64,000 bases of DNA, taken from positions 62,001 through 126,000 of the forward strand of contig JAEZHI010000041.1 of the NCBI GenBank assembly GCA_023436885.1, in the 5' to 3' direction. The notes beneath the pieces are model-generated. The model saw only the letters and a list, made by a program, of their open reading frames with translations, did no database searches and was not told the origin of the DNA. This document shows, piece after piece, positions 32,977 through 42,105 of the stretch. Position numbers and translations under genes: made by a program. This DNA is from Pseudomonadota bacterium (lineage in GTDB: Bacteria > Pseudomonadota > Alphaproteobacteria > Rhizobiales > Pleomorphomonadaceae). Positions within the stretch are counted from its first letter, which is position 1, and each line of letters starts with the position of its first letter.

Positions 32977-33576
32977 ATGAACCTCTTCATGTCCGGCTGG
33001 ATTCTGGGCCTCTCCATTGCCATTCCCTTCGGCCCGGTGGGCGCCATGTGTCTGGAGCGCAGCCTGTCGCGCGGGGTTTTGTGCGGGCTGGCGAGCGGAG
33101 CCGGCGCCGCCACCACCCACGCCATTTACGCCACGCTGGCCGTGGTGGGAGCCAATGCGGTTGCCGCGCCGCTCGTCGGCCTGCAGGCCCACATCCATAT
33201 GCTCTCGGGCGTCATCCTTACCGTCCTCGGCATCCGCACGCTGTTGCGCGTACCGGCGTCGCGTCTCCCCCTTGGCCAGCAGGCCGGCGCCATCGCCGAC
33301 TATCTGAGCGGCTTCGGCCTCGCCCTGACCAATCCGATGACGCTGTTGCCCTACATCGCCTTCGCCGGCTCGGTGATGCTGAGCCAGCCGACGGGCGGCG
33401 CCATGTCAGCGATGGTGGTGGCCGGCATCTCGCTCGGTACCCTCACCTGGTACGGCACGCTCTGCGGGTCGGCCTGGGCCTTGCGGCAAAGGCTGCCGCA
33501 AAAGCTGCACGACCATCTCAACCATGCCTCCGGCACCCTTCTCATCGGCATGGGCCTCCTAACCGCCATCGGCTGA
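32977..33576 (+). CDS. LysE family translocator
   Basis: A 199-residue membrane protein with five to six hydrophobic segments and the family signature GLSIAIPFGPVGAMCLERSL near residue 12, plus NPMTLLPYIAFAG (N-P-x-x) in the second half. LysE/RhtB proteins export amino acids or related small molecules by proton exchange. The exported compound is not assignable. Divergent from the LuxR regulator. Confidence 0.88.
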   Translation: MNLFMSGWILGLSIAIPFGPVGAMCLERSLSRGVLCGLASGAGAATTHAIYATLAVVGANAVAAPLVGLQAHIHMLSGVILTVLGIRTLLRVPASRLPLGQQAGAIADYLSGFGLALTNPMTLLPYIAFAGSVMLSQPTGGAMSAMVVAGISLGTLTWYGTLCGSAWALRQRLPQKLHDHLNHASGTLLIGMGLLTAIG

Positions 33577-33600
33577 CGGCCGCAGAAACGGTCTTTTACC

Positions 33601-33731
33601 TATAGGAAATCTGAAGGCGCCCTTCAGAACTTGCGATTAGGTCGCAAGGACTGTCGGGCTTATATTGAGGGCGTCAAAGAGAAGAGAGAAAGAGGCCGGA
33701 AACCTCCGGTCAGGAAAGAAGGAAAGAAGAA
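33601..33731 (+). promoter_or_regulatory. Hairpin-rich leader of DUF3563 gene (cassette 2)
   Basis: HP1 33611-33627 (CTGAAGG-CGC-CCTTCAG), HP2 33630-33648 (identical to cassette 1) and HP3 33694-33711 (GGCCGG-AAACCT-CCGGTC, with one G-U pair). Relative to cassette 1, HP1 changes A-T to G-C on both sides and HP3 changes A-U to G-U, so pairing is kept. The spacing between hairpins and to the ATG is also kept. Confidence 0.6.
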
Positions 33732-33884
33732 ATGTTCGCCACCCTCAAGCGTACCGCCAAGCTCCTCCGCGTTCCCACTCAGGCTGAGCGCGACATGGCC
33801 TACCTCAACGAAGCCGGCGACCGTTACGACCTCGAAGCCCGCGAGCGGAATCTCAATAGCCGCAACCGTGGCATCGCCCTCTGA
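33732..33884 (+). CDS. DUF3563 small protein (copy 2)
   Basis: A 50-residue paralogue of the protein at 31129, sharing QAERDMAYLNEA, DRYDLEARER and the N-terminal F-x-x-L-K-R-T-A. It ends NLNSRNRGIAL where the other ends with a longer tail. GGAAAGAAGG precedes the ATG. Being shorter than 60 codons it is easily missed by annotation pipelines. Function unknown. Confidence 0.85.
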   Translation: MFATLKRTAKLLRVPTQAERDMAYLNEAGDRYDLEARERNLNSRNRGIAL

Positions 33885-33929
33885 GGATCTGGCAGCCTAC
33901 TGCCGGCAAGACTGAATACGACGTTCGAG

Positions 33930-33963
33930 CGCTCGACCTGACTGGTTCGGGCGCTTTGTCGTT
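33930..33963 (+). terminator. Terminator of DUF3563 cassette 2
   Basis: CGCTCGA (33930-33936), a 10-base loop, and TCGGGCG (33947-33953), then CTTTGTCGTTTCT. Same stem and loop size as the terminator at 31385. Confidence 0.65.
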
Positions 33964-34107
33964 TCTGAATGTCAGGATGATCAGGTCTGCTCACTGACGA
34001 CAATCCCGACATACCTTGATCAAACGCTTCGCACATCCTGATCCCGACGGAACCCAGCCGAGCATAGCGTGTTCTATTGAACGGCTGGGGCGAAGCCGGA
34101 GGTCTCG

Positions 34108-34884
34108 ATGGGATTGCTTGATGGCCATATCGCCTTGGTCACGGGAGGCGAGTCCGGTATAGGCGCTGCCTCTGCAAAAGCGCTGGCCGCGGAAGGCGCG
34201 GCAGTGGCGATCACCTTCTACGCCGATGCTCAAGCGGCAGGTGCCGTCCGCGATGCGATCCGGACCCGTGGTGGCGAGGCAATGATCGTCCATGCCGATG
34301 TCGGCAATGAAGCCCTGGTCGAAGCCGCCTTCGCAGCGGTGACCGAAGAGCTGGGCCTGCCCGACATCCTGGTCAATAGCGCCGGACTCAACATGAGCGG
34401 CGTACCCGTCGTCGACATGGAACTCGCCCAGTGGGATCGATTGATCCGCACCGACCTCACCGGCGCCTTTCTCACCTCGCGCGCCTTCGTGCGCGGCCTG
34501 AAAGATGCCAAAAAGCAGGGGCGGATCGTCAACATCAGCTCCATTCACTCCACGGCGGTGCGCTATGGCGGCGCCGACTATTGCGCGGCCAAGGCAGGGC
34601 TCGACAGCCTCACCCGCACCATGGCGGTCGAATGCGGCCCGCTGAAGATCGGCATCAACGCCATCGCGCCCGGCATGATCCTGACGCCGATGAACCTCAA
34701 GGCTGAGACCGATGCCACCTTCCTCGACGCGGCGGACGACAATATCCCCTGGGGCCGCGCCGGCAAGGCCGAGGAGGTCGCCGCCCTCGCCGTCTATCTC
34801 TGTTCCGACAAGGCCGACTACATCACCGGCGCTGTCGTCACCATCGACGGCGGGCTGACGCTCGAACAAGCGCTGGGGGCCTGA
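34108..34884 (+). CDS. SDR family oxidoreductase (glucose-dehydrogenase-like)
   Basis: A 258-residue classical SDR: TGGESGIGAASAKALAAEGA near residue 10, NSAGLN at the N-A-G position (N-S-A-G), catalytic Ser in NISSIHS and Tyr/Lys in YCAAKAGLDS, and the tail ITGAVVTIDGGLTLEQ. The family includes glucose-1-dehydrogenases and sugar-alcohol dehydrogenases. Its stop is one base from the next gene's ATG, so it is in an operon with the GH130-like protein and probably acts on a sugar released by it. Confidence 0.92.
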   Translation: MGLLDGHIALVTGGESGIGAASAKALAAEGAAVAITFYADAQAAGAVRDAIRTRGGEAMIVHADVGNEALVEAAFAAVTEELGLPDILVNSAGLNMSGVPVVDMELAQWDRLIRTDLTGAFLTSRAFVRGLKDAKKQGRIVNISSIHSTAVRYGGADYCAAKAGLDSLTRTMAVECGPLKIGINAIAPGMILTPMNLKAETDATFLDAADDNIPWGRAGKAEEVAALAVYLCSDKADYITGAVVTIDGGLTLEQALGA

Positions 34885-34885
34885 C

Positions 34886-35791
34886 ATGGTGCAGATCGAT
34901 TTCAACGTCGAGAAGATCGAGCCCGTGGTGGTTCACGGTCCCGATGCGATCACCCAGCGCGACCTGATGAGCCCCTATGTCTGGAAGGGGCCGAAGGGCC
35001 ACGACTTCCGGATGATGGTGCGCGCCGTGCCGCGCATGGGCGACGAGGGCGACACCGGCACCATCTGGTACGCCAGAAGCGAGGACGGGCTGACCTTCAC
35101 CGCCACCGACAAGCCGGTGATCGCGCCCGGTCCGGGGCCGGAGGATGCCGGCGGCTGCGAGGACCCGACGGTCGTTCAGCTGCCGGACGGCGGCTATGTC
35201 GTCTACTACACCGGCGTCGCCGCCGATGGTCGCCATGGCGAGATGCTCTATGCGACCGGCCCCGGCATCGAGCACCTCAAGAAGAAGGGTGTGGCGATGG
35301 CCTCCACCCCGTCCGAGGGCAACGTCAAGGAAGCCACCGTCGACCGCACCAAGGCGGGCGGCTGGCGAATGTTCTACGAATATGCCGCGAACGGCGCCTC
35401 GCTGGTCGGTCTGGCGACCGGCCCCGACGTCGACGGTCCCTGGCAGCACGAACGCCAGCCTTTCGCGCCGCGCGCCGACATGTGGGACAACTTCCATCTC
35501 TCGACCGGCCCGCTTCTCACCACCGACAAGAACCAACCGGTGATGTTCTACAACGGCGCCACCGAGGATGCGCGCTGGCGCATCGGCTGGATCGCCTTCG
35601 ACGCCGAATATCGCAAGGTGATCGACCGCTGCATCGAGCCGCTGATCGCCCCGCCGCCCTCTGAGAGCCGCATGGCCACCGACATCGCCTTCGCCGCCTC
35701 GGTGGTGTTCGGCGGCAGCCACACCTGGCTGTATTTTTCGCGCGCCGACCGGGCACTGTTCCGCGCGACAATCCGCAAGTACGGGAGGTAG
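34886..35791 (+). CDS. GH130-like glycosidase/phosphorylase
   Basis: A 301-residue five-bladed beta-propeller-type protein resembling glycoside hydrolase family 130 (mannooligosaccharide phosphorylases and mannosidases). Features seen are the GGCEDPTV motif with the catalytic-region Asp, repeated W-Y-A/Y-Y-T strands, WDNFHLSTGP and FYNGATEDARWRIGW. It has no signal peptide, so it acts in the cytoplasm, probably on an imported or internal mannoside-type oligosaccharide. It is translated directly after the SDR gene. Confidence 0.8.
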   Translation: MVQIDFNVEKIEPVVVHGPDAITQRDLMSPYVWKGPKGHDFRMMVRAVPRMGDEGDTGTIWYARSEDGLTFTATDKPVIAPGPGPEDAGGCEDPTVVQLPDGGYVVYYTGVAADGRHGEMLYATGPGIEHLKKKGVAMASTPSEGNVKEATVDRTKAGGWRMFYEYAANGASLVGLATGPDVDGPWQHERQPFAPRADMWDNFHLSTGPLLTTDKNQPVMFYNGATEDARWRIGWIAFDAEYRKVIDRCIEPLIAPPPSESRMATDIAFAASVVFGGSHTWLYFSRADRALFRATIRKYGR

Positions 35792-35797
35792 AGAGGT

Positions 35798-37009
35798 TCA
35801 GCTACCTGTCATCATCAGGCTCGAAACCAGACTGAACAGGCCCGCCACGCCGATCACCACGCCCATCGGCCACGGCGTGCCATCGGCGAGCCAACCGAGC
35901 AGCGCGGCGCTGAAGATGCCGGCGCCGTAGTGCACCGCACCAAGCACCGCCGACGCCGCACCCGCCTCGCGAGGAAAGGCGGTCAGCGCCCCCGCCACCG
36001 AGTTGGCGACGATGAAACCCGCCGCCGAGAAGTAAAAGAACAGGGGAATGGCGAGCCCCCAGAGCCCGCCCAGGCCGAGGCGCGCATCCACCGCCAGCAG
36101 CACGCCAGACAGCGCGGCCATCACGGCCCCAAATCTCAGGATGCGATCCGGCCCGAGACGCACGACCAGCCGGGCGTTGAAGAAGTTGGCGGCCATCAGG
36201 CCGACGACGTTGACGGCGAACAGCAGACCGTAAGCGGTGGGGAGGACCTTGTAATAGTCGATGTAGGCGAAGGGCGTCCCGGCGATGTAAGCGAAGGCGC
36301 CGCCATAATAGAAGCCGCCGACCGCTGCGTAACCGATCAGCCGCCGATCAGACAGCACGCGTCCGTAACTTCTCCAGACGCCTGCCAGCCGGCCCTGATC
36401 GCGCCGTTCAGCCGGCAGCGTTTCATCGATCATCAGCACACCGATGGCCGAGATGAAACCTACCGCCGTCAGGCACCAGAAGATACTCCGCCAGCCGCTC
36501 AGCTCAAGGATCTGACCGCCGACGATCGGTCCCAGGAGTGGCGCCACAGCCATGATCAGCATCAGGGTCGACAGCATTTGCGCCGCCCGCTCACGGGCGT
36601 AGAGGTCGCGCACCATGGCACGGGCCAGCACCGGCCCGGCCGAAGCGCCAAGCGCCTGCAACAGCCGCCAGAGGATCAGTCCCTCGGCACTGCCCGACAA
36701 GCCGCAGCCCGCCGAGCCCACAACAAACAGCACCATGCCCCAGATGATCGGTCCGCGCCGGCCGACGCGATCGCTGATCGGACCCCAGATGAGCTGCCCC
36801 AGGCTGAAACCGATCAGATAACTGGAAATGGTCAGCTGGATGCGGCCCTCGGTGACGCCGAAATCGGCAGCGATGGCCGGGAAGGCCGGCAGATAGGTGT
36901 CGGTGGAGATCGAGGCGAAGGCCATCAGCGAGCCGAGCACCACGAGCAGGAGAAGGTCGGCGGCGCGCGTGCGCCGGCCGGCGGTTTCGGCGTCGCCGAA
37001 ATCGGACAT
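35798..37009 (-). CDS. MFS drug exporter, Bcr/CflA type
   Basis: A 403-residue transporter with about twelve membrane segments. The pattern SISTDTYLPAFPAIAADFGV followed by QLTISSYLIGFSLGQLIWGP and SDRVGRRGPI is characteristic of the Bcr/CflA subfamily, which exports bicyclomycin, chloramphenicol-type drugs or amino acid derivatives. Substrate not determinable. Converges with the GH130-like gene seven bases away. Confidence 0.92.
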   Translation of the reverse strand: MSDFGDAETAGRRTRAADLLLLVVLGSLMAFASISTDTYLPAFPAIAADFGVTEGRIQLTISSYLIGFSLGQLIWGPISDRVGRRGPIIWGMVLFVVGSAGCGLSGSAEGLILWRLLQALGASAGPVLARAMVRDLYARERAAQMLSTLMLIMAVAPLLGPIVGGQILELSGWRSIFWCLTAVGFISAIGVLMIDETLPAERRDQGRLAGVWRSYGRVLSDRRLIGYAAVGGFYYGGAFAYIAGTPFAYIDYYKVLPTAYGLLFAVNVVGLMAANFFNARLVVRLGPDRILRFGAVMAALSGVLLAVDARLGLGGLWGLAIPLFFYFSAAGFIVANSVAGALTAFPREAGAASAVLGAVHYGAGIFSAALLGWLADGTPWPMGVVIGVAGLFSLVSSLMMTGS

Positions 37010-37104
37010 GGGAGGATCCTGGATTTTGGGGGAGGAAGGCCGAAGCCGGATAGGTTTGGCCCACCGCGATCAACGCGGTGGGCAGCATCGAAGGCACGAG
37101 ATGC

Positions 37105-38085
37105 TTACTTGCCGACGCGCGCCTGAAGGTGCGCCGGATAGCGGGCGCCTTCCACCGCGATGGCATCAAGTGCCCTGCCGATCGTCTTGAGGTCGTCTGC
37201 AGAGAGTTCGACCGAGGCCGCGCCGAGATTCTCCTCGAGGCGGTGCAGCTTCGTAGTGCCGGGGATGGGCGAGATCCACGGCTTCTGCGCCAACAGCCAG
37301 GCAAGCGCGATCTGGGCCTTGGTGGCTCCCTTCCGGTCGGCGATGGCGCCGACGGCATCGACCAGCGCCTGATTGGCCTTGCGCGCCTCAGGGGAAAAGC
37401 GCGGCACCACGTTGCGGAAGTCGTCCTTGGCGAACGTGGTCTTGTCGTCGATGGCGCCGGTGAGGAAGCCCTTGCCGAGCGGGCTGAACGGCACGAAACC
37501 GATGCCAAGCTCTTCCAGAGTCGGGAGTATCTCGGCTTCCGGCTCGCGCCACCACAGCGAATACTCGCTCTGCAGCGCCGTCACCGGCTGCACGGCATGT
37601 GCCCGACGAATGCTGGCGGCGCCGGTCTCCGACATGCCGAAGTGCTTCACCTTGCCTTCGGCGATCAGCTCCTTCACCGTACCGGCGACCTCTTCGATCG
37701 GCACGGCCGGGTCGATGCGATGCTGGTAGTAGAGGTCGATGCGGTCGGTCCTAAGGCGCTTGAGCGCCGCCTCGGCCACGGCGCGGACATTGGCCGGCCG
37801 GCTATCCATGCCCTTGGAAACCTCGCCGCCAACGAAGCCGAATTTGGTGGCGATCACCACGTCGTCGCGGAACGGCGCCAGGGCCTCGCCCAGCAGTTCC
37901 TCATTGACGAACGGACCATAGGCTTCCGCCGTATCGAAGAAGGTGACGCCACGCTCGAAGGCGGCGCGGATCAGCTTGATCGCCTCACTGCGATCGGGAG
38001 CCGGACCATAGGCATAGCTCAGGCCCATGCAACCGAGGCCGATGGCCGAGACTTCCAGCCCTTGGCCAAGAATACGCTTTTGCAT
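37105..38085 (-). CDS. Aldo/keto reductase
   Basis: A 326-residue (alpha/beta)8-barrel oxidoreductase. The conserved tetrad is visible: Asp in FFDTAEAYG (with catalytic Tyr), Lys in VIATKFGF and His in YYQHRID. The C-terminal NADPH-binding segment includes PIPGTTKLHRLEENLGA. It resembles the IolS/YakC-type reductases acting on aldehydes or ketones. It is the last of four co-directional genes (38098, 38512, 39149) that make up a redox operon opposite a LysR gene. Confidence 0.93.
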   Translation of the reverse strand: MQKRILGQGLEVSAIGLGCMGLSYAYGPAPDRSEAIKLIRAAFERGVTFFDTAEAYGPFVNEELLGEALAPFRDDVVIATKFGFVGGEVSKGMDSRPANVRAVAEAALKRLRTDRIDLYYQHRIDPAVPIEEVAGTVKELIAEGKVKHFGMSETGAASIRRAHAVQPVTALQSEYSLWWREPEAEILPTLEELGIGFVPFSPLGKGFLTGAIDDKTTFAKDDFRNVVPRFSPEARKANQALVDAVGAIADRKGATKAQIALAWLLAQKPWISPIPGTTKLHRLEENLGAASVELSADDLKTIGRALDAIAVEGARYPAHLQARVGK

Positions 38086-38097
38086 TGAAATCTCCTG

Positions 38098-38499
38098 TCA
38101 GTCCTTGCCGAGATATTGGTCGTCGCTGACCTGCTCCATCCAGTCGACGGCCTTGCCATCGAGCTCTTCCTGGATAGCGATGTGGGTCATCGCGGTGTCA
38201 GGCGCGGCGCCATGCCAGTGCTTCTCGTTCGGCTCGAACCAGACGACATCGCCGGGATGGATCTCCTCTACCGGCCCGCCGAGCCGCTGGACGCGGCCGA
38301 GGCCGGCAGTGACGATGAGTACCTGCCCGAGCGGATGGGTGTGCCAGGCGGTGCGGGCGCCCGGTTCGAAGGTGACGGTGTTGCCAGCCGCCCGAGCCGG
38401 CGCGGCAGCCGGATAGAGCGGATCGATGCGGACGGCGCCGGTGAACCAGTCCGAGGGACCTTTCATCGAAGGGCGTGTGCCCGTGCGGGTGATCTGCAT
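38098..38499 (-). CDS. Cupin domain protein
   Basis: A 133-residue single-domain cupin. Metal ligands can be seen in WHTHPLGQVLIV (two His) with a Gln/Glu and the last His in NEKHWHGA. It resembles small manganese cupins related to hydroxynitrile lyase and carboxymuconolactone-associated proteins, often found in operons with aldo/keto reductases and alcohol dehydrogenases. Twelve bases separate it from both neighbours. Confidence 0.9.
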   Translation of the reverse strand: MQITRTGTRPSMKGPSDWFTGAVRIDPLYPAAAPARAAGNTVTFEPGARTAWHTHPLGQVLIVTAGLGRVQRLGGPVEEIHPGDVVWFEPNEKHWHGAAPDTAMTHIAIQEELDGKAVDWMEQVSDDQYLGKD

Positions 38500-38511
38500 G
38501 GTAGTTTCCTT

Positions 38512-39096
38512 TCAGGCGTTGCTGACGCCTATGCTTTCGCGGGCATACAAACCGGGCGTAGTCGCCAGCTTGACGATCAAGTCGGAGAGCCCATTGAGCG
38601 AAATGTCGTGGCCGCGGAACGGCTCGCCTTTCTGCGTCAGGCGATAATGGATGGCCGGATCGCGAGTGAACCAGCCGGGGCGCAAGATCGTGTAGTCGAG
38701 GTCGGACGCCTCGATGAGGAGCGCCGCGTCGCGATAGGGATCGAGAACGCTGCGGTAGCGCTCGCCGGGCACCTCGCCATAGATGCCCATGGAGCTGATG
38801 AAGATCAGCCGCTTGAGAGCGACCTCCCGCATGGCGTCGATGATCGTCCGCGCCTGCCGCGCCATGTCGCCGGCGAGGTTGGCGTAGACAACATCCTGCC
38901 CGGCCATCGTCGCCGTCAGCTTGTCCCGGTCGAGCACGTCGCCATCGATGATGCGGACACGTGCCGGATCGGGATTGGCGAGCCTTTCCGCCCGGCGCAG
39001 ATACAACGTCAGTACCGCTTCGGTGGTTTCGAGGAAAACCTTGGTGGTGTGGCGGGCCAGCTGGCCGTTGGCGCCAAGGATCAGAACATTGGTCAC
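38512..39096 (-). CDS. NAD(P)H-binding atypical SDR
   Basis: A 194-residue extended/atypical SDR with a glycine motif GANGQLARHTTKVF near residue 8 and the segments IIDGDVLDRDKL and ISSMGIYGEVPG. The classical Tyr-x-x-x-Lys is displaced (YRDAALLIEASDLDY), as in NmrA/YwnB-like proteins that sense or use NAD(P)H. It starts with GTG. Part of the redox operon. Confidence 0.88.
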   Translation of the reverse strand: MTNVLILGANGQLARHTTKVFLETTEAVLTLYLRRAERLANPDPARVRIIDGDVLDRDKLTATMAGQDVVYANLAGDMARQARTIIDAMREVALKRLIFISSMGIYGEVPGERYRSVLDPYRDAALLIEASDLDYTILRPGWFTRDPAIHYRLTQKGEPFRGHDISLNGLSDLIVKLATTPGLYARESIGVSNA

Positions 39097-39148
39097 TGGA
39101 TTGTCTCTGAAGGCACGGGAGAGGCATCCTCTCCCGCAGGTCGCGCCG

Positions 39149-40201
39149 TCAGGCGCTCAGCGTCGCCATGTCGATGACGAACCGATACTTGACGTCGCTC
39201 CTGAGCATCCGCTCGTAGGCGTCATTGATCTCGTCCATGCGGATGGTCTCGATATCCGAGACGATGCCGTGCTCGCCGCAGAAATCCAGCATCTCCTGGG
39301 TTTCGCGGATGCCGCCGATCAGCGAGCCGGCCACGGCCTTGCGGCGCATGACCAGCGGCGCCGAGTTGAGCGCCGGCTCCAGCGGCCCGAGATAGCCCAC
39401 CAGCACCAGCGTGCCGGAGACGGCGAGCGTCGGGATGTAGGGATTGACGTCGTGGACGTAAGGCACGGTGTCGACGATCAGATCGAAGCGATCGCCGACG
39501 GCTGCCATCTGCTCAGCGTCTGTGGAGAGCACGATGTGGTCCGCGCCGAGGCGACGAGCATCAACTTCCTTGCCGGGCGAGCGGGTGAACAGCGTCACGT
39601 CGGCGCCCAGCGCCTTGGCGAGCTTCAGTGCCATGTGACCGAGACCGCCAAGACCGACCACGGCAACCTTCGAACCGGGGCCTACCTTCCAGTGGCGCAG
39701 CGGCGACCAGGTGGTGATGCCGGCACAGAGAAGCGGCGCGGCGGCGGCGAGATCGAGGCCATCGGGCACCTTCAGCACGAAGCGCTCGGTCACCACCATG
39801 CGCTCGGAATAGCCGCCATAGGTGACCCGGCCGTCCTTCGGATCGACGTGGCCGTAGGTGTAGACGCAGTGCGGGCAATACTGCTCCTCACCGCTATCGC
39901 AAGGGTCGCAGCCAAAGCAGGAGTCCACCATGCAGCCGACGCCGACGGCATCGCCCACCTTGAACTTGGTCACTGCGCTGCCCACCGCCGTGACGCGGCC
40001 GATGATCTCATGGCCCGGCACCACCGGATAACTGGAAAAGCCCCAGTCGTTGCGGGCATTGTGCAGGTCGGAATGGCAGACGCCGCAGTAGAGCACTTCC
40101 AGCGTCACGTCGTCAGGGCGCGGGTCGCGGCGCTCGAAGCTGAAGGGGGCGAGAGGCGTCGTCGCCGAGCGGGCGGCATAGCCGAGCACGTTGAGGGGCA
40201 T
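39149..40201 (-). CDS. Zinc-dependent NADP alcohol dehydrogenase (CAD/AhR type)
   Basis: A 350-residue medium-chain dehydrogenase. Catalytic zinc ligands lie in YCGVCHSDLHNARN and GHEIIGRV, the structural zinc cysteines in GCMVDSCFGCDPCDSGEEQYC, and the cofactor motif is GLGGLGHMALKLAKA with TRSP following, favouring NADPH. This is the cinnamyl-alcohol/YahK-like aldehyde reductase group. It is the first gene of the four-gene operon and divergent from the LysR gene at 40459. Confidence 0.95.
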   Translation of the reverse strand: MPLNVLGYAARSATTPLAPFSFERRDPRPDDVTLEVLYCGVCHSDLHNARNDWGFSSYPVVPGHEIIGRVTAVGSAVTKFKVGDAVGVGCMVDSCFGCDPCDSGEEQYCPHCVYTYGHVDPKDGRVTYGGYSERMVVTERFVLKVPDGLDLAAAAPLLCAGITTWSPLRHWKVGPGSKVAVVGLGGLGHMALKLAKALGADVTLFTRSPGKEVDARRLGADHIVLSTDAEQMAAVGDRFDLIVDTVPYVHDVNPYIPTLAVSGTLVLVGYLGPLEPALNSAPLVMRRKAVAGSLIGGIRETQEMLDFCGEHGIVSDIETIRMDEINDAYERMLRSDVKYRFVIDMATLSA

Positions 40202-40458
40202 GGTATCTCCGAGAGGAATAGCGCGACGAAAGCACTGCTTCGCTTGAAGCGTTAAACAGGGGCTTCCAAGAACGAGGGGAAACCTACCAGTCCTGAGGCC
40301 AGGCGATTAGCCATCCCAGATCGCATGCCGTCATGAATTTCGCTCATGAATGAGACATCCAATGACCACCCGGAAAATCACTACATTTTAGACGTTAACG
40401 GACTAATTGCTTGCTGGAATTCAGCCAATCACGCATAAAACATGAGGAGAACTCATGA

Positions 40459-41355
40459 ATGCCGCGCCAGCCAATCCTCAGCGACCTCGTCGCCTTTCTC
40501 GCCGTCGCCCGCGAGCGCAGCTTCACCCGCGCCGCCGCCCAGCTCGGCGTGTCGCAATCGGCGCTGAGCCACACCATACGTGGCCTTGAGGAGCGGCTCG
40601 GCATCCGCCTGTTGACCCGAACGACTCGCGCGGTGTCGCCCACCGAGGCCGGCGAGCGGTTGCTCAACTCCATCGGCCCGCGGCTCGACGAGATCGACAG
40701 CGAGCTCGCCGCCGTCACCGCCCTCAGCGGCAAGCCGGCCGGCACCGTGCGCATCACCACCGGCGAGCACGCGGCCACCACCGTTCTCTGGCCGAAACTC
40801 AGAGAGATCCTGCCCGACTATCCTGACATCACCGTCGAGGTGATCATCGACTACGGCCTCACCGACATCGTCGCCGAGCGCTACGACGCCGGCATCCGCC
40901 TCGGCGAACATCTCGCCAAGGATATGATCGCCGTGCGCATCGGGCCGGAGTTGCGGCTCGTCGTGATCGGCTCGCCCACCTATTTCGCCAGCCACCCAGC
41001 GCCGCTGACGCCACACGACCTCGTCGCCCACCGTTGCATCAACACACGCCTGCCGACCTACGGAGGCCTTTACGCGTGGGAGTTCGAGAAGGACGGACAG
41101 GAATTGAAGGTGCGCGGCGAGGGACAGGTGGTGTTCAACTCGACACCACAGGTACTCCAAGCTGCGGTCGACGGCTTCGGCCTTGCCCTCGTCATGGAAG
41201 ATACCGCCCGCGCGCTGATCGATACCGGCCGCCTCGTCCAGGTGTTGGACGACTGGTGCACGCCGTTTTCCGGCTATCACTTCTACTATCCAAGCCGCCG
41301 ACAAGCCTCGCCCGCCCTGCGCGTTCTGGCCGAAGCGCTGAGATATAGAGGGTGA
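40459..41355 (+). CDS. LysR family transcriptional regulator
   Basis: A 298-residue LysR regulator: N-terminal SFTRAAAQLGVSQSALSHTI then RGLEERLGIRLLTRTTRAVS, and a C-terminal effector domain. The 257-base gap to the divergent alcohol dehydrogenase gene is AT-rich and should contain the shared control region. It is the likely activator of the ADH-SDR-cupin-AKR operon. Confidence 0.94.
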   Translation: MPRQPILSDLVAFLAVARERSFTRAAAQLGVSQSALSHTIRGLEERLGIRLLTRTTRAVSPTEAGERLLNSIGPRLDEIDSELAAVTALSGKPAGTVRITTGEHAATTVLWPKLREILPDYPDITVEVIIDYGLTDIVAERYDAGIRLGEHLAKDMIAVRIGPELRLVVIGSPTYFASHPAPLTPHDLVAHRCINTRLPTYGGLYAWEFEKDGQELKVRGEGQVVFNSTPQVLQAAVDGFGLALVMEDTARALIDTGRLVQVLDDWCTPFSGYHFYYPSRRQASPALRVLAEALRYRG

Positions 41356-41382
41356 TCCCGCGATCCTACATCCCAGGGCCTG

Positions 41383-42015
41383 TCAGGGCTTCACGAACCG
41401 ATAGGCGAAGCGATCGGTCTGGCCCTTGATCGAAGGGTCGAACACCTTGACCGAATGCGGGTCGTCCTTGTTGGCGAGCAGGGTGCTTTCGGAATCCAGC
41501 ACGAAGCCGGCCGCCTCCACCTCCTGCCGGACGAACGCGGGGTCGATCCGGTGCAATGCCTGGGTGTCGCTCGTACCCGACCCGGCAGCCGCAGCGTGGT
41601 CCACAATGACGTAGGACCCGCCGGACTTCAGCCGCTCGTAGACGGCTCGATTGAAGCCAGACGCAGTCGCGCCTCCGGCCTGGATCAGGGCGGTGTGGAG
41701 ATCGTGGTAGAACAGGTGCAGCCAGAGGACGTCCGCTGGCTGAGTGACCTCCGGCATGGCCAGGAGATCCGCCGAGACGGCTTCCACGTTCGCTCGGCCC
41801 GGTTCCTTCGAGAGGGTCCGCATGCGGCCGACCGGATCGGACTTGAAGTGGGCAACTTCGGCCGGCACCAAGCTGTAGACCCGTCCTTTGGGTCCCACGA
41901 TGTCGGAGAACAGGCGCGTCCAGTCGCCATCGCCCGGGAAAACGTCGATCACCGCGGAACCCGCATCGACGCGCGCGAACCGGATCAATTCGGATAGCTT
42001 GGAATGATCGTACAT
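41383..42015 (-). CDS. Class I SAM-dependent methyltransferase-like protein
   Basis: A 210-residue protein with a Rossmann-type methyltransferase start (VIDVFPGDGDWTRLFSDIVG, i.e. a D-x-F-x-G-x-G motif I) and a later SYVIVDHAAAAGSG block as in the COG4798 family. No signal peptide is seen with the start at ATG 42015, which has GGAGG at good spacing. Substrate unknown. It lies downstream of two SDR genes on the same strand. Confidence 0.8.
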   Translation of the reverse strand: MYDHSKLSELIRFARVDAGSAVIDVFPGDGDWTRLFSDIVGPKGRVYSLVPAEVAHFKSDPVGRMRTLSKEPGRANVEAVSADLLAMPEVTQPADVLWLHLFYHDLHTALIQAGGATASGFNRAVYERLKSGGSYVIVDHAAAAGSGTSDTQALHRIDPAFVRQEVEAAGFVLDSESTLLANKDDPHSVKVFDPSIKGQTDRFAYRFVKP

Positions 42016-42105
42016 CAGAACCTCCTTTGCGGGTGAGCATTCAGCAAGCGCGCGGCGGGCGAGGCGGCGGTCCACGGCGCGTCCACCGTCCGCGCCGCGC
42101 CGGGG

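Noticed and set aside
38921..40255. 444-codon plus-strand open frame
   Set aside because: Antisense of the zinc alcohol dehydrogenase; His/Arg-rich with no motif.
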